64,000 nt of DNA, from positions 27,198,001 through 27,262,000 of the forward strand of contig NC_077240.1 in the NCBI RefSeq assembly GCF_947179165.1, read 5' to 3'. Below the pieces are notes generated by a model. It did not search any database. It saw only the letters and a program-made list of their open reading frames with translations, and was not told where the DNA came from. Source of the stretch: Solanum dulcamara. Taxonomy: Eukaryota; Streptophyta; Magnoliopsida; Solanales; Solanaceae. A program made the translations under genes and the position numbers. Every line of letters begins with the position of its first letter. Within the stretch, counting starts at the first letter, position 1. Shown here in pieces: positions 1 through 12,069 of this stretch.

Positions 1-2039
1 CTTATTGATGCTAGATATAGTGGCAATATTTATACATAGACCAATAATAGAAAGAGAGGTCACAAAATCTGCAAGAGGTTAGATAGGGTACTGTACGATG
101 AAGAATGGATAGAGAATATGGTCAACACTATGATCAAACATTTGGCCAAACCAGGTTCTGATCATGACATGATTTTACTAAACTACAAAGATCACACCAA
201 TAATTTTGTGAGATATTTCAAGTTTTTTAATTTTTGGGCTGAGCAACCAGACTTCCAATAAATAGTCAAGACTTTGTGGGAAGGTAATATTATCAGTAAC
301 CCTATGTTTGTTTTGAATGAAAATTTGAAGAGAGTTGCTAAAACTCTGAACCAATGGTCAAAGGAGACTAGTGGAGACATTTTTAAGAATGTCAAGAAAT
401 ATGAGGTGCTTATCTCTGATATGGATCAGAGAATGGATGATGATGATACAGAGCAGAATAATCAGGAGCTTCATAGAGTAAATGCTGACTATATCAGATG
501 GATTAAGATCCAAGACAACTATCTTAGAAGATAGTGACTCATGCACCAAATACTTCTTTAGCACCATTAAGCATAGAAAAAGAAAAGCTGCTATTCACAG
601 GATCAAAAACTCTTATGGAGAATAGATGGAAAGCAATGAGACAATAGAAAACACTGCTATAGATCATTTCCAAAACTTCTTTACTGTACAGGAACAAATT
701 CCTAACTTTGGAGTTCTCAAGAATATTGAGAAACGGGTCACAAATGAGGACAATTAGGAACTAAACAAATTCCCTGAAGAAGATGAAATCAAACAAGCCA
801 TCATGTATCTAAATCCCAACAGTGCAGCTTGCCCTGATTGCTTCAATGGATTCTTCTTCCAAATTTGTTAGCCTATCATTAAAACTGATCTGGTAAATTT
901 TGTGCAAAATTTCTATTGTGGTAAAAGGCTCACTTAGTTCTTTACTCATACTTGCTTAATACTTATTTCTAAAGTAGATGAACAAACCACCTTTACTCAA
1001 TTGAGACCTATTAGACCGAGCAATTTCTCTAACAAAATTATCTCCAAAATTACGGCTTCTAGACTGAACCTTTTACTTTCTAAGCTTATTTTTGATAACC
1101 AGTTTGATTTCATAAGTGGTAGACTTATCACTAAAAATATTCTTCTAACACAGGAGATTATTCAAATAGTTAATAGAGGAGGTAAATTTAATATTATTTT
1201 CAAACTAGATATGGAGAAAGCATATGATACAGTATCCTAGTTATGTGTAATATTCATTCTTAGAATTTGGTTTCTTTGAATATTTTATTGATTAAATCTG
1301 GAGACTGATATCTGATGTTTGGTATTATATAATCATCAATGGAGAGACGAAAGGTTTCTTTCATTTCTTGAGAGGATTAAAGCTGGGCGACCCCCTTTCT
1401 CCTTCTCTGTTTATTTCAACTGCTGAATTGTTATCCAAATTGCTTAACATAGGTTATAGAATGATATCTGACGGACCAAGGATCAATCATCTTGCTTATG
1501 TAGATGACATAATCATTTTTACCTCCTGGGATGATTACTCCTTGAAAACCATTATGAGACAACTCAAGAAGTATGAAGTATCATGTCAAAACATTAATAA
1601 TGCAAAGATTATGTTTCTAACAGCTTCTCATGCAACTATAGGTAATATCAGCAAGGTGAAGAATATGACATGCTTCCAAGTTGATAATTCCTTTCACATA
1701 CCTTCGTTGCCCCATCTACATTAGTAGGAAGAAAATCTCTCACTATGCTAAAATATCTTTCAAAATTGTTAAAAAGAATTGGAGGGTGGAAAGGCAACTT
1801 ACTAAATTCTGGAGGCAAAAATGTGATCATACAACAAGTCTTAAAGTCACAGACAATGGAAATCCTAGCATCAATTGTTCCTTCTAAAGCAGTTTTGGAA
1901 CAAATAGAGAAATATTTGGCCAACTTGTTTTGGGGTAAGAGTGAAAGGAAGAACAAATACCATTAGAGTGCTTGGCACAATCTCTACTACCCAAAGGATG
2001 AGGAAGACTTGGATTTAAGTCTCTTACTGACATCCAAAC
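1..2039 (+). pseudogene. LINE-A ORF2, 5' part (endonuclease end and reverse transcriptase)
   Basis: Dead non-LTR retrotransposon ORF2. Visible pieces in order: the C-terminal endonuclease box (GSDHD, about 154-168); a linker resembling LINE-B (RYFKFFNFWAEQPDFQ, about 210-260; the segment at 274-534); the RT fingers (RPIRPSNFSNKIISK, from 1004; LDMEKAYD near 1205); the GDPLSP box (1386-1403); and the YVDD catalytic box (1497-1508). Stops and frame changes separate the pieces, including a stop right after the linker near 260 and stops near 534 and 1240. The zf-RVT-side thumb (about 1681-1966) runs up to the copia insertion at 2040. The catalytic YVDD survives, but the ORF cannot give a protein. 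Confidence 0.85.
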
Positions 2040-2928
2040 TGTTAATAAACTGTATTGGAAAATATTAAACAGTAACAGAAACTTCTGAAAATAATAAAAA
2101 CAGAATCTGAAAATATTAATGCAGAAACAGAATCGAGCCCACTGAGTGCACAGTGTGTCCTTAAGGAAATTATTCCCCTCAAAGTACCCGAGGTTTTTGG
2201 AATCTTTCCTCCCAGGATAGAACGATTACTCACCAAAGTAGAAGTACTGTAAATCTTTGATGACAGCGAACCACTTGAAGGATGTATATCACACGATTTT
2301 AGGAAGTGCAGAAAGAAGAAGAAGAAGATGGTATGTTCAGAATTTCGTATGGAACATTCTGAAGATTTTACAGATATATATAGACTGTTGATACCTTTTC
2401 AGAAAAGGCACCTGTTGGGAAAAGGTTTGCCTGTTGAGAAGGTTTGCAACTTTTCGGACAAGGTTGCAACCATTCAAAAATCCGTTGGAAAAAACGGAGG
2501 GAAATTTTAAATTAATCCGGGAAGAAACGGGTCGCGGGTCGCGGGTCAGGATTTTTTTTTCCACTTAATTAATTAATTAAATAAATAATATTAATTAATT
2601 AAAAATTTAAAGAAAATTTGGTCCAAAAAGATTATCAATCAATCATATCAATTGACCAAATCCAAATCCAAATCCAAATCCAAATCCAAATCCAAATCCG
2701 AAGCCGAGCCGAGCCGAGCGAGCGACGACGACGACGGCGCGAGGGGAGACCCTCTTCTTGACCCTTTAGCAACATGAAGGAGTGCTTCTATTTTTAAATA
2801 GGAGATTTTTCATTTCCACCACCTATGTGGGACCAAAGCTTATTTAATAAAATAAGAGAGAACATATCATTTCCTCTCCACTTCTTTTTCCCTCAATTTC
2901 CCATTCAACCTATCAATTAAACCCAACA
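2040..2928 (-). repeat. Copia 3' LTR (889 bp)
   Basis: On the plus strand it runs from TGTTAATAAACTG to AACCCAACA and matches 7684-8520 almost base for base. It is about 52 bp longer because of a block at about 2632-2699 with an (AAATCC)n array that is absent from the other LTR. The element-side boundary is the purine-rich tract just right of 2928. Confidence 0.95.
2632..2712. repeat. Low-complexity block that differs between the two copia LTRs
   Basis: In this LTR the block has a stretch of about 24 bp of unique sequence, then about seven AAATCC repeats, then GAGCC repeats. The partner LTR has three GTAGCC-type repeats at the same place (about 8276-8312). It lies downstream of the presumed LTR TATA box in element orientation, so it would be in the transcribed leader. 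Confidence 0.8.
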
Positions 2929-2945
2929 ATCCCCCACATGAATGG
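2929..2945 (-). promoter_or_regulatory. Polypurine tract of the copia element
   Basis: Read on the minus strand, the bases abutting the 3' LTR are ATGTGGGGGAT, immediately followed by TGTTGGG of the LTR. This is the expected position and composition of the plus-strand primer for reverse transcription. Confidence 0.8.
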
Positions 2946-3512
2946 GGAATGTCTACAAGATAAAGGAATGCACGGATAAGTGTGTGATATACAAGCGAAG
3001 ATTAATTGCATCTGGATAAGTAGGTTTCCCTTTGAACTTTCCATAGTGAACTTATATAGGATATACTCGATCAATCGGTAGATGCGATATCTTTGAACCG
3101 TCGAACTTTGTTGTATAACTAGACAACATAAGTCACACAATCAATCATCAACCATCTATGGTTCTCACGGTTGTGTTCGTTTCAGCCATGAACACCGCCT
3201 GGTTTCGTGAATGCATAGAGAATGGGCCTTTACTGTCATTCCCCTTGAAGCGGCTTATACTTCACATTCACATAGGTGATTTCTAAACGTGTAGTCTTAT
3301 AGACACACTATCTAGTTATTTTCCGTCAGATTTAGATAATCATTAAAAAACCTTTAAAGCTTTATTAACTCATTAAAAGCCTTAAGGTTTTATCCTTTGT
3401 TTCTGAACATTGTCATCATCACGAGAATGGGTTGAGTTATTTGACAATGTTGAACCGTCAATCATAACTTTGTTTGATCTCTTTGAACCTAGTTCTTGGG
3501 ATCTCCAGTCTA
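2946..3512 (-). other. Copia 3' untranslated region
   Basis: About 570 bp between the end of the RNase H frame and the polypurine tract. I see no conserved coding frame, RNA gene or further repeat in it. Confidence 0.5.
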
Positions 3513-5429
3513 CTAGGTAGAGTTACCGCCATGTTGACTTGTCCTAGGCCTTAACCCCATTCCCCTCGATGTTCTTTCAACAGCCTCTCTAGATAAGCCT
3601 TTTGTTAGTGGATCCGATATATTATCTCTTGACTTTACGTAGTCAATAGTGATAACACCACTAGAGAGTAGTTGTCTAACAGTATTGTGTCGCCGTCGAA
3701 TGTGATGCGATTTTCCATTATACATAACATTTCCTGCCCTCCCTATTGTCGCTTGGCTATCACAATGTATACATATGGGTGCCAAAGGTTTGGGCCAAAA
3801 TGGAATATCTTCCAAAAAATTTCGAAGCCATTCAGCTTCTTCACCAGCCTTGTCTAAAGCTATAAATTCAGACTCCATTGTAGAGCGGGCGATGCATGTC
3901 TGTTTTGATGATTTCCAAGACACTGCTCCTCCACCAACGGTGAAAACATATCCACTTGTGGATTTAACTTCAGATGATCCGGTGATCCAGTTTGCATCAC
4001 TATATCCCTCAATTACTGAGGGATATTTATTATAATGCAAAGCATAGTTTTGGGTGTGTTTCAAATACCCCAAGACTCGTTTCATTGCCATCCAATGAGT
4101 TTGATTAGGATTATTCGTGAATCGACTCAACTTGCTAATAGCACATGCTATATCTAGTCGTGTACAATTCATAATATACATCAAACTTCCCAAAACTCGT
4201 ACATAGTCCAATTGTGAGTCACTTTTACCTTCGTTCTTTTGAAGTGCAAAACTTACATCAATTGGAGTTTTTGTAACATTGAAATTTAAATATTTAAACT
4301 TATCAAGTATATTTTCAATATAATGTGATTGTGATAATGCTAGACCTTGTGGAGTTTTATGGATCCTAATTCCTAAGATTAAGTCAGCAACCCCTAAGTC
4401 TTTCATGTCAAATTTGCTAGCAAGCATACGCTTCGTAGCATTTATATTGGCAATGTCTTTACTCATTATCAACATGTCATCAACATATAAACAAACAATG
4501 ACTTCATGATTTGGAGTATTTTTAATGTAAACACATTTGTCACACTCATTAATCTTAAATCCATTTGCCAACATTGTTTGGTCAAATTTTGCATGCCATT
4601 GTTTAGGTGCTTGTTTAAGTCCATAAAGTGACTTAACAAGTTTGCACACTTTCCTTTCTTTACCTGGAACTATGAAACCCTCAGGTTGTTCCATGTAAAT
4701 TTCTTCCTCCAATTCTCCATTTAAGAAAGCCGTCTTAACATCCATTTGATGAATTTTAAGACCATATACAGCTGCAAGTGCCACTAACACCCGAATAGAT
4801 GTTATTCTTGTTACCGGCGAGTATGTGTCAAAGTAATCAAGACCTTCTTTTTGTCTATAACCTTTGACCACAAGTCTTGCCTTATATTTATCAATAGTGC
4901 CATCAGCTTTCATTTTCCTTTTAAATATCCATTTTGATCCTAAAGGTTTATTTCCAGGAGGAAGATCAACCAATTCCCATGTATGGTTATTCAAAATTGA
5001 TTGAATCTCACTATTGATTGCCTCTTTCCAAAATGATGAATCAGAAGAAGACATTGCAGCTTTAAATGTTTGAGGCTCATTTTCAAGCAAGAATGTCACA
5101 AAATCTGGTCCAAAGGAAGTAGATATCTTTTGACGTTTGCTACGCCTTGGATCCTCTTCGGATGGTTTACTTTCCTTTTGAACTTCTCTTGGTCGTTTAG
5201 ATCTTTCACTTGAGGATTCACTTTTAGTTTTATACGGATAAATATTTTCAAAAAATTCAGCATTATCTGATTCAATTATCGTATTAACATTAATTTCAGG
5301 ATTGTCCGATTTGTGAACCAAAAATCGACAAGTTTGCTGTTTGTAGCATAGCCAATAAAAACACAATCCACGGTCTTTGGTCCGATTTTTACCCTTTTGG
5401 GCAAAGGAACTTGGACCTTTGCTAAACAC
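3513..5429 (-). pseudogene. Copia pol, RT and RNase H portion (frameshifted from gag-int)
   Basis: The 638-residue open frame is uninterrupted. Genuine similarity begins around residue 34 (CRFLVHK), because the first residues are read out of the natural frame. Copia-type reverse transcriptase spans roughly residues 137-380: [47 protein letters not shown], and the catalytic YVDD at 315-318. RNase H follows from about residue 473 (GYSDANW, STSGYVF, STMESEF) with IHCDSQA near 554. It should be fused to the upstream gag-integrase frame, as in all Ty1/copia elements. Two 1-bp deletions, near 5430 and near 5333, put it in a different frame. The enzyme motifs are intact, consistent with recent damage. 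Confidence 0.9.
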
Positions 5430-7431
5430 CCCACACTTTGAAGTATTTCAAGTTGGGTTTTCTTCCTTTCCATAGTTCATATGGAATAGTTTGTGTTTTG
5501 CTGTGGGGTACTCTGTTGAGTATTCGATTAGCTGTAAGGATAGCTTCCCCCCACAAGTTCTGCGGTAAACCGGAACTTATTAATAAAGCATTCATCATTT
5601 CTTTTAATGTTCGGTTTTTCCTTTCAGCAACTCCATTTGATTGAGGTGTGTAGGGGGCAGTAGTTTGATGAATAATTTCATATTCTAAACATATCTTTTC
5701 AAAAGGAGATTCGTATTCTCCACCCCTATCACTTCTAATCATTTTTATCTTTTTATTCAATTGATTTTCTACTTCGTTCTTGTATTGCTTAAATGCATCA
5801 ATTGCTTCATCCTTACTATTAAGCAAATATACATAACAATATCGAGTGCAATCATCAATAAAAGTTATAAAATACTTCTTTCCACCACGAGTTGGTGTAG
5901 ACTTCATATCACAAATGTCTGTGTGAATCAATTCTAAGGGACTAGAATTCCGTTCAATAGATTTATAAGGATGCTTAGCATACTTAGATTCAACACATAC
6001 TTGACATTTTGATTTATTGCAATCAAAGTTAGGCAATATATTTAAATTAATCAGTTTTCGCAAGGTTTTATGATTGACATGTCCTAAACGTGAATGCCAT
6101 AAATTATTTGACTCAAGTAAGTAAGAAGAAGCTTGAACTTTATTATCATCAACAACCATTACATTTAGTTTGAAAAGACCCTCAGTGAGGTAGCCTTTTC
6201 CTAGATACATTTCATTCTTACTGACAACTACTTTGTCTGAAACTAGAACACACTTGAATCCATTCTTGATAAGAAGGCCGGCAGACACCAAATTCTTTCG
6301 CATTTCTAGAACATGATACACCTTGTTCAGCGTCACCACCTTGCCGGATGTCATTTTCAGAAATACTCTCCCATATCCTTCAATCTTTGCAGTTGCAGAA
6401 TTTCCCATATAGATCGTTGCATCAGTTGCTGCAGGGGAATAAGTAGAGAATGCTTCTCGGACTGCACACACATGCGAAGTAGCTCCTGAATCAAGCCACC
6501 ATTCTTTGGGATTACCTACTAGGTTGCATTCTGATAGCATTGCACACAGATCATCAATAGCTTCTTTATTTTCCACCATATTGGCTTGTCCCTTTCTCTT
6601 GTCCTTTTTCGGAAGACGACAATCTGGAGCTTTGTGTCCAACTTTCCCACAATTATAACAATTGCCCTTGAACTTTTTCTTGTTCTGCTCCTGATTCTTT
6701 CCAAAAGGTTGCTTCCTTTTCTTATTCTTTGGAGCAGCATCTTCAACGATGTTCACTCCCATAATTGCTGAATTTTCACGCAACTTCTTTTCTGCTGTTT
6801 TGTTATCTTCCTCAATCTTGAGACGAATCACAAGATCTTCCAACTTCATTTCCTTACGCTTGTGCTTTAGATAATTTTTGAAATCTCTCCACGAAGGAGG
6901 CAACTTTTCTATCATCGCAGCCACTTGAAACGCTTCATTAACTACCATGCCTTCAGCAATAAGGTCATGAAAAATAAGTTGCAGTTCTTGAACCTGGGTT
7001 CCAACAGTCCTGCTATCTATCATTTTATAGTCTAGGAACTTAGCAACCACAAACTTTTTCAAGCATGTGTCTTCAGTCTTGTACTTCTTCTCAAGTGCAT
7101 CCCACAATTCTTTAGAAGTTTTTATAGCACTGTAGACATTATACAAATCATCATCCAAAGCACTTAGGATATAACCCTTGCATAGAAAATCTGCCTGTGT
7201 CCATGCCTCAGTAATCATAAACTTTTCATTGGCCGGCATATCAGCAGCGGGCACAGGAGGGTCTTCATTAGTGAACTTCTGCATACCAAGAGTGGTAAGC
7301 CAAAAGAACACCCTTTGCTGCCATCCTTTGAAGTTGGCTCCAGAAAATTTTCCTGGTTTTTCTGCCGGTGGCACAGAAGTGCGGTTTGTTACAGCAACAG
7401 TCGCAGAAGTAGTAGCAGTATCACTTGTCAT
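5422..7431 (-). pseudogene. Copia GAG, protease and integrase portion of the polyprotein
   Basis: 669-residue open frame starting at an ATG just inside the leader. GAG occupies about residues 20-250 and ends in one CCHC zinc knuckle (CYNCGKVGHKAPDC, 258-271). The aspartic protease motif is DSGATSH at 314-320. The pre-integrase zinc-binding region lies at about 443-500 (LWHSRLGH, CQVCVESK). The integrase core has the D,D,E triad near D505 (HTDICD), D568 (RSDRGGEY) and E603 (GVAERKN). The frame ends early at LKYFKVWGV, where a single base is missing and pol continues in another frame. Length and order match Ty1/copia elements of the TNT1-like kind. All motifs needed for activity remain readable, but the polyprotein is truncated before RT. 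Confidence 0.93.
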
Positions 7432-7683
7432 TTCTTTTTACTGTCAAAATAGACAAACTGTCTTAATATTCTAGAATATCAGACCTTTTACAAAAACAAC
7501 GATGAAGTTTTTATACTCTTCAAATCGTTGTACAAGTATGAACTTTAATATTCCAATGAAGTTTTTATACTCTTCAAATCAGAATATTTATTTCATACGG
7601 AGTAGAAAACCACACAGGTTTTAGTCTCCAAAGACAGAATACAGTTTGGTTAGAAAACAATAATAATATAATTTCCTTAAGAT
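7432..7683 (-). other. Copia leader between 5' LTR and gag, with a direct repeat
   Basis: About 250 bp of untranslated leader. A 25-bp direct repeat (core AAGTTTTTATACTCTTCAAA) occurs at about 7503-7527 and 7557-7581. A primer-binding site should abut 7683, but I do not recognise the usual initiator-tRNA-Met complement there, so the primer is unassigned. Confidence 0.6.
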
Positions 7684-8520
7684 TGTTAATAAACTGTATT
7701 GGAAAATATTAAACAGTAACAGAAACTTCTGAAAATAATAAAAACAGAATCTGAAAATATTAATGCAGAAACAGAATCGAGCCCACTGAGTGCACAGTGT
7801 GTCCTTAAGGAAATTATTCCCCTCAAAGTACCCGAGGTTTTTGGAATCTTTCCTCCCAGGATAGAACGATTACTCACCAAAGTAGAAGTACTGTAAATCT
7901 TTGATGACAGCGAACCACTTGAAGGATGTATATCACACGATTTTAGGAAGTGCAGAAAGAAGAAGAAGAAGATGGTATGTTCAGAATTTTGTATGGAACA
8001 TTCTGAAGATTTTACAGATATATATAGACTGTTGATACCTTTTCAGAAAAGGCACCTGTTGGGAAAAGGTTTGCCTGTTGAGAAGGTTTGCAACTTTTCG
8101 GACAAGGTTGCAACCATTCAAAAATCCGTTGGAAAAAACGGAGGGAAATTTTAAATTAATCCGGGAAGAAACGGGTCGCGGGTCGCGGGTCAGGATTTTT
8201 TTTTCCACTTAATTAATTAATTAAATAAATAATATTAATTAATTAAAAATTTAAAGAAAATTTGGTCCAAAAAGATTGTAGCCGTAGCCGTAGCCGAAGC
8301 CGGAGCCGAGCGAGCGACGACGACGACGGCGCGAGGGGAGACCCTCTTCTTGACCCTTTAGCAACATGAAGGAGTGCTTCTATTTTTAAATAGGAGATTT
8401 TTCATTTCCACCACCTATGTGGGACCAAAGCTTATTTAATAAAATAAGAGAGAACATATCATTTCCTCTCTACTTCTTTTTCCCTCAATTTCCCATTCAA
8501 CCTATCAATTAAACCCAACA
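7684..8520 (-). repeat. Copia 5' LTR (837 bp)
   Basis: Partner of 2040-2928, with the same termini and CAAAC immediately outside. Visible differences are one C/T near 7988, one T/C near 8471 and the replaced low-complexity block at about 8276-8312. This LTR would carry the active promoter of the element. Confidence 0.95.
8390..8405 (-). promoter_or_regulatory. Putative TATA box of the copia LTR promoter
   Basis: On the minus strand this reads CTATTTAAAAATAG, a TATA-like motif about 120 bp inside the U3 end of the 5' LTR. The same motif is present at the equivalent place in the 3' LTR (about 2788-2803). Position is plausible for an LTR promoter; assignment is by motif only. Confidence 0.4.
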
Positions 8521-9957
8521 CAAACCTCTTTCATTATTAAGAGGTGGTAGAGGTTTAGGACTCAAAAAGTTTATGGGCTGATTATCTCAAGGCTAAGTAT
8601 TGCACCAGAGTTAACTCTGTGTCAAGGTGTTGGATATTTGGACAATCTCAAAGTTGGAAGGAGCTGTTGGCTTGCAGGGATATAGCAGAACCTCACATGA
8701 TGTGGAAGATAAATAGTGGCTCTTCTATGTTTTAGTGGGATAACTGGACAGGTTTAAGCCCCTTGACTTCCATGCTTCAACCAGACCCTAAACCAGGTAA
8801 CAATCTAGTCAGTGAGTTCATGAATGGGAGAATATGGGACACTAATAAACTTATGAAGTTGTTCTCTTTCCCTTAAAAGCACATTGAAAAGATTCAAATT
8901 GTTGATCATGGTAAACCTGATGAGTGCTACTGGACTATCAATAGTGATGGTAGATTCACTTGTGCTTCTGCTAGAAATCTCATCAGACAAAAAAGGAGCA
9001 AGATTGATACCTTCAAAAATCTATGGCCCAAAGGCATACCTTTTAAAGTAGCCTTTCTTAACTGGAGGATCTTGAAGAAGAAACTACCTTCGGATGATTT
9101 ACTTCCTAAGTGGACAGAGTACAATTTCTAGATAAACTGTTGCACAAATTCACAATCTGAGAGTATGAAACATGTCTTCGTAGAAGGGGACATTGCTAAA
9201 ACGGTCTGAATATTACTTTACTAGGTCTTTAGCTATTAAGATGCATACTGAAACTATAAGACAAGTTATGTGGAATTGGTGGGCTTCTAAAAGCCAAAAT
9301 GCTCTACAAAGAACTATGTGCAAAGTATAGCTCGGCATCATAAACTAGGAATTATGAAAAAGAAGGTGTGCTAGCAGGTATGAAAATAAATCTAACTCTG
9401 TTCATAGTATTATTTATCAAGTCAATTTTCAGACAAATTCTTTTAAATAAGCACTTCAAGCAGATTAATCTTCACTTGTCTTGAAAAGATATATGTATTA
9501 TCGTAGATTCTAATTCCAACCCCGTCACCAGCTTCAATGTTTGTTGGGACAAACCTTCAACACTCAAATTCAAGATTAATACTGATGGAAGCTCTTTAGA
9601 AAGAGAAAACAAAGTTGGAGCAGGCGATATTATCTGAAATCAAGAAGGAAAAATGATTCTAGTCTTTACAGAGTCCCTTCAATTTTGTAGCAACAACATG
9701 TCAGAAATCAAAGCGGCAATAATTAGATTTTGGTATAGCTCATTTTTGGGTCTAAGCAACATAATCCTTGAGATGACTCCAAAATCATTGTGGATATGAT
9801 CAAGGGTACAACAAAGCCTTCCTAGAAATTCCAATAACTCATATAAGAGATTCAAGACTTGATCAAAAAGTTTCACGAAAATGTTAAACATTGCTATAGA
9901 GAAGCAAATTCAGTAGCAGATGCCCTCTCTAAACAGGGATCCTATTTTGGCACATAG
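8521..9957 (+). pseudogene. LINE-A ORF2, 3' part (zf-RVT and RNase H)
   Basis: Continuation of the LINE after the copia insertion. zf-RVT-like sequence is readable from about 8600 to 9180 (WKINSGSSMF, WDNWTG near 8738, DECYWTINSDGRF near 8920, FKVAFLNWRILKKKLP near 9050). RNase H follows: FKINTDGSS near 9570, MSEIKAA near 9700, and the terminal EANSVADALSK ending at a TAG at 9955-9957. Several stops and frame changes make it a pseudogene. The same domain order and similar motifs occur in LINE-B at 61575-62996. Confidence 0.8.
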
Positions 9958-10047
9958 GGTGTTTATCAAAACCTGTCCAGTCTCCCTAAATAAGCCATTG
10001 ACTATTATAAATTGGATAAGAGTAGAATGCCCCTTTTTAGATTTAAG

Positions 10048-12069
10048 CAAAAGAAGATAGGCATTAGCTGATAAGTACAAGAACAAATGATGAATCTACT
10101 TCTAGTCAGATTCAACATTTGTTCCGTCTACTTTTGAGAGTTAATTTGTATAGGAGGAAATCCCTCTTTTAAATGGAATGTCTTGTCATTCCTTTTTGAT
10201 GAGTAGTTACCATGTGACTACCTATGTGTACTTCTTCACTGTTTATAATAAAATGATACTTTAATTTTTTTTTTAAAAAAAGAGTCCGGGTGTTGTTATA
10301 TTTGTGATTAAATTATGGATCATCTACGTCACTATGTTGTGGTTGTCTTTTCATATTTTATATATCTAGAATTGGCTGTGTGATCCTACCAATACACTAT
10401 GTTTGTGTACTAATTTTGCACTTGCTCTATTTTTGTTGAGTACCTGGTATATTTCGACGGCTGTTGAAAGACCTCAACTGTGAGACTATATCTACTTGAA
10501 TCCAAGGGTGAGCCATTTGTTCAAGCTGCCATGAATTCCTCCTAGATCTTTTTCCATTTTTACGGACATAGATATTCAGACATTTGGTTTATTATTATCC
10601 TGATGGGGTTGCATTCCCTTACTTCTAAATTTCAATAGAGTATTGGTACAATCACTTTCAGATTCTAGGACACTTATTTCCGCAGTATTTATTTAAAATC
10701 TTGATTGAGTTTATTTGAACTCAACTTTTCAACTGTTTTAAACGGTTTTACTTGTCTAAATGCATGTTTAGGTTCTTCACTGGGTATATTATGGTTAGAT
10801 AATGGTTATCCCACGGGAGGATCAATATGGGTGTCACTCATAGCAGGTCAGAATCATGGCAAAGTTGGTATCAGAACTATAGATTCATTGATCTCATTGT
10901 ACAAAAATGAGTCTATTAGAGTCTTGTGGAATAGTACAGAGACGTCTGTACTTTTTTTTGAGAGGCTACAAGACTTTAGGAAAACTCTCTCTTCTTTCTT
11001 CTTTCGTGCTATAACTTAATTCCAATTGGTATCTGATGATCCAAATTTGTATATAACTTCCTTCACTCAAAAGAATATAGGCATTGGCTGATAAGTACAA
11101 GAACAAATAATGAATCTACTTCTAGTCAGATTTAACATTTGTTCTATCAACTTTTGAGAGCTAATTTGTATAAGAGGAAATCCCTCTTTTAAATGGAATG
11201 GCCTGTCATTCCTTTTTGATGAGTAGTTACCATGTGACTACCTTTGTGTACTTTTTCATCGTTTATAATGATACTTTAATTTTAAAAAAAGAGTCTCGAT
11301 TTTGTTATATTTGTGATTAAATTATGGATCATATGTTTCATTGTGTTGTAGTTGCCTTTTCATAGTTTATATATCTGGAATTGACTATGTGATCCTACCA
11401 ATACACTATGTTTGTGTACTAATTCTGCACTTGCTCTATTTTTGTTAAGTACCTGGTATATTTTGACAGCTATTGAAAGACCACAACTGTGAGACTACAT
11501 CTACTTGAATCCAAAGGTGAACCATTTGTTCAAGCTACCATGAATTCCTCTTAGATCTTTGTCCATTTCTTTGGACATATACATTCAGATATTTAGTTTA
11601 TTATTTGCCTGATAGGGTTGCATTCCCTTATTTTTAAATTTCAATGGAGTTTTGGTACAATGACTTTCAGATTCTAGGACGCTTATTTTTGCAGTATTTA
11701 TTTAAAATCTTGATTGAGTTTATGCGAACTCAATTCTTTAACTGTTTTACTTGTCTAAATGCATGTTTGGGTTCTTAGCTGGGTATAGCATGGGAAGATA
11801 ATGATTATCCCACCAGAAGATCAGTGTGGATACCACTCATGGCAGGTCAGAGTCATGGTAAAGTTGATATCAAAGCCATAGATTCATTGATCTCATTGTA
11901 CCAAAATGATTCTAGTAGAGTCTTACAGAATGGTACATAGATGTATATACTTTTTTTCTAGAAGCTACAAGACTTTAGGAAAACTCTCTCTCTTCTTTTT
12001 TCTTTCGTGCTATAACTTAATTCCAATTGGTAGTTGGTGATCTAAATTGGTATCTAACTTCCTTCACTC
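10048..12069 (+). repeat. Two-copy tandem duplication of about 1 kb
   Basis: Copy 1 (10048-11067, 1020 bp) and copy 2 (11068-12069, about 1002 bp) align along their whole length with many substitutions. Each unit contains the last roughly 230 bp of LINE-A including its A run, then about 790 bp that reads like a gypsy LTR end and leader. The leader part includes a TGGTATCAGA primer-site motif in copy 1 (10866-10875), degraded in copy 2, and a CT-rich stretch before CGTGCTATAACTTAATTCC. No protein-coding frame is supported inside; the open frame at 10705-11019 is not conserved as protein in copy 2. Confidence 0.85.

Larger units (their letters stand above)
2040..8520 (-). mobile_element. Young full-length Ty1/copia LTR retrotransposon
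   Basis: Minus-strand element with two LTRs (2040-2928 as 3' LTR, 7684-8520 as 5' LTR), each with TG...CA ends. It is flanked by a perfect 5-bp target-site duplication CAAAC (2035-2039 and 8521-8525). Internal order, read on the minus strand, is GAG, protease, integrase, RT, RNase H, which is the Ty1/copia order. Outside one low-complexity block the LTRs differ by only two substitutions that I can see, so the insertion is recent. It lies inside LINE-A. Two single-base deletions between integrase and RT break the polyprotein, so this copy is not autonomous as it stands. Confidence 0.95.
1..10281 (+). mobile_element. LINE-A: decayed plant L1-type LINE, split by a copia element
   Basis: Both flanks of the copia insertion (1-2039 and 8521-10281) read as one plus-strand LINE: end of an endonuclease, reverse transcriptase, zf-RVT and RNase H, in the right order, then a 3' untranslated stretch ending in an A run near 10275-10281. 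The start lies outside the window. It resembles LINE-B at the right end of the window in every domain but is much more degraded, with stops and frameshifts throughout. No target-site duplication can be assigned because the 5' end is missing and the 3' end lies in a tandem duplication. Confidence 0.85.

Noticed and set aside
2328..2564. Open frames on both strands in the copia LTR, repeated at 7972-8208
   Set aside because: They repeat only because the LTR is duplicated. They have no family features and overlap each other on opposite strands.
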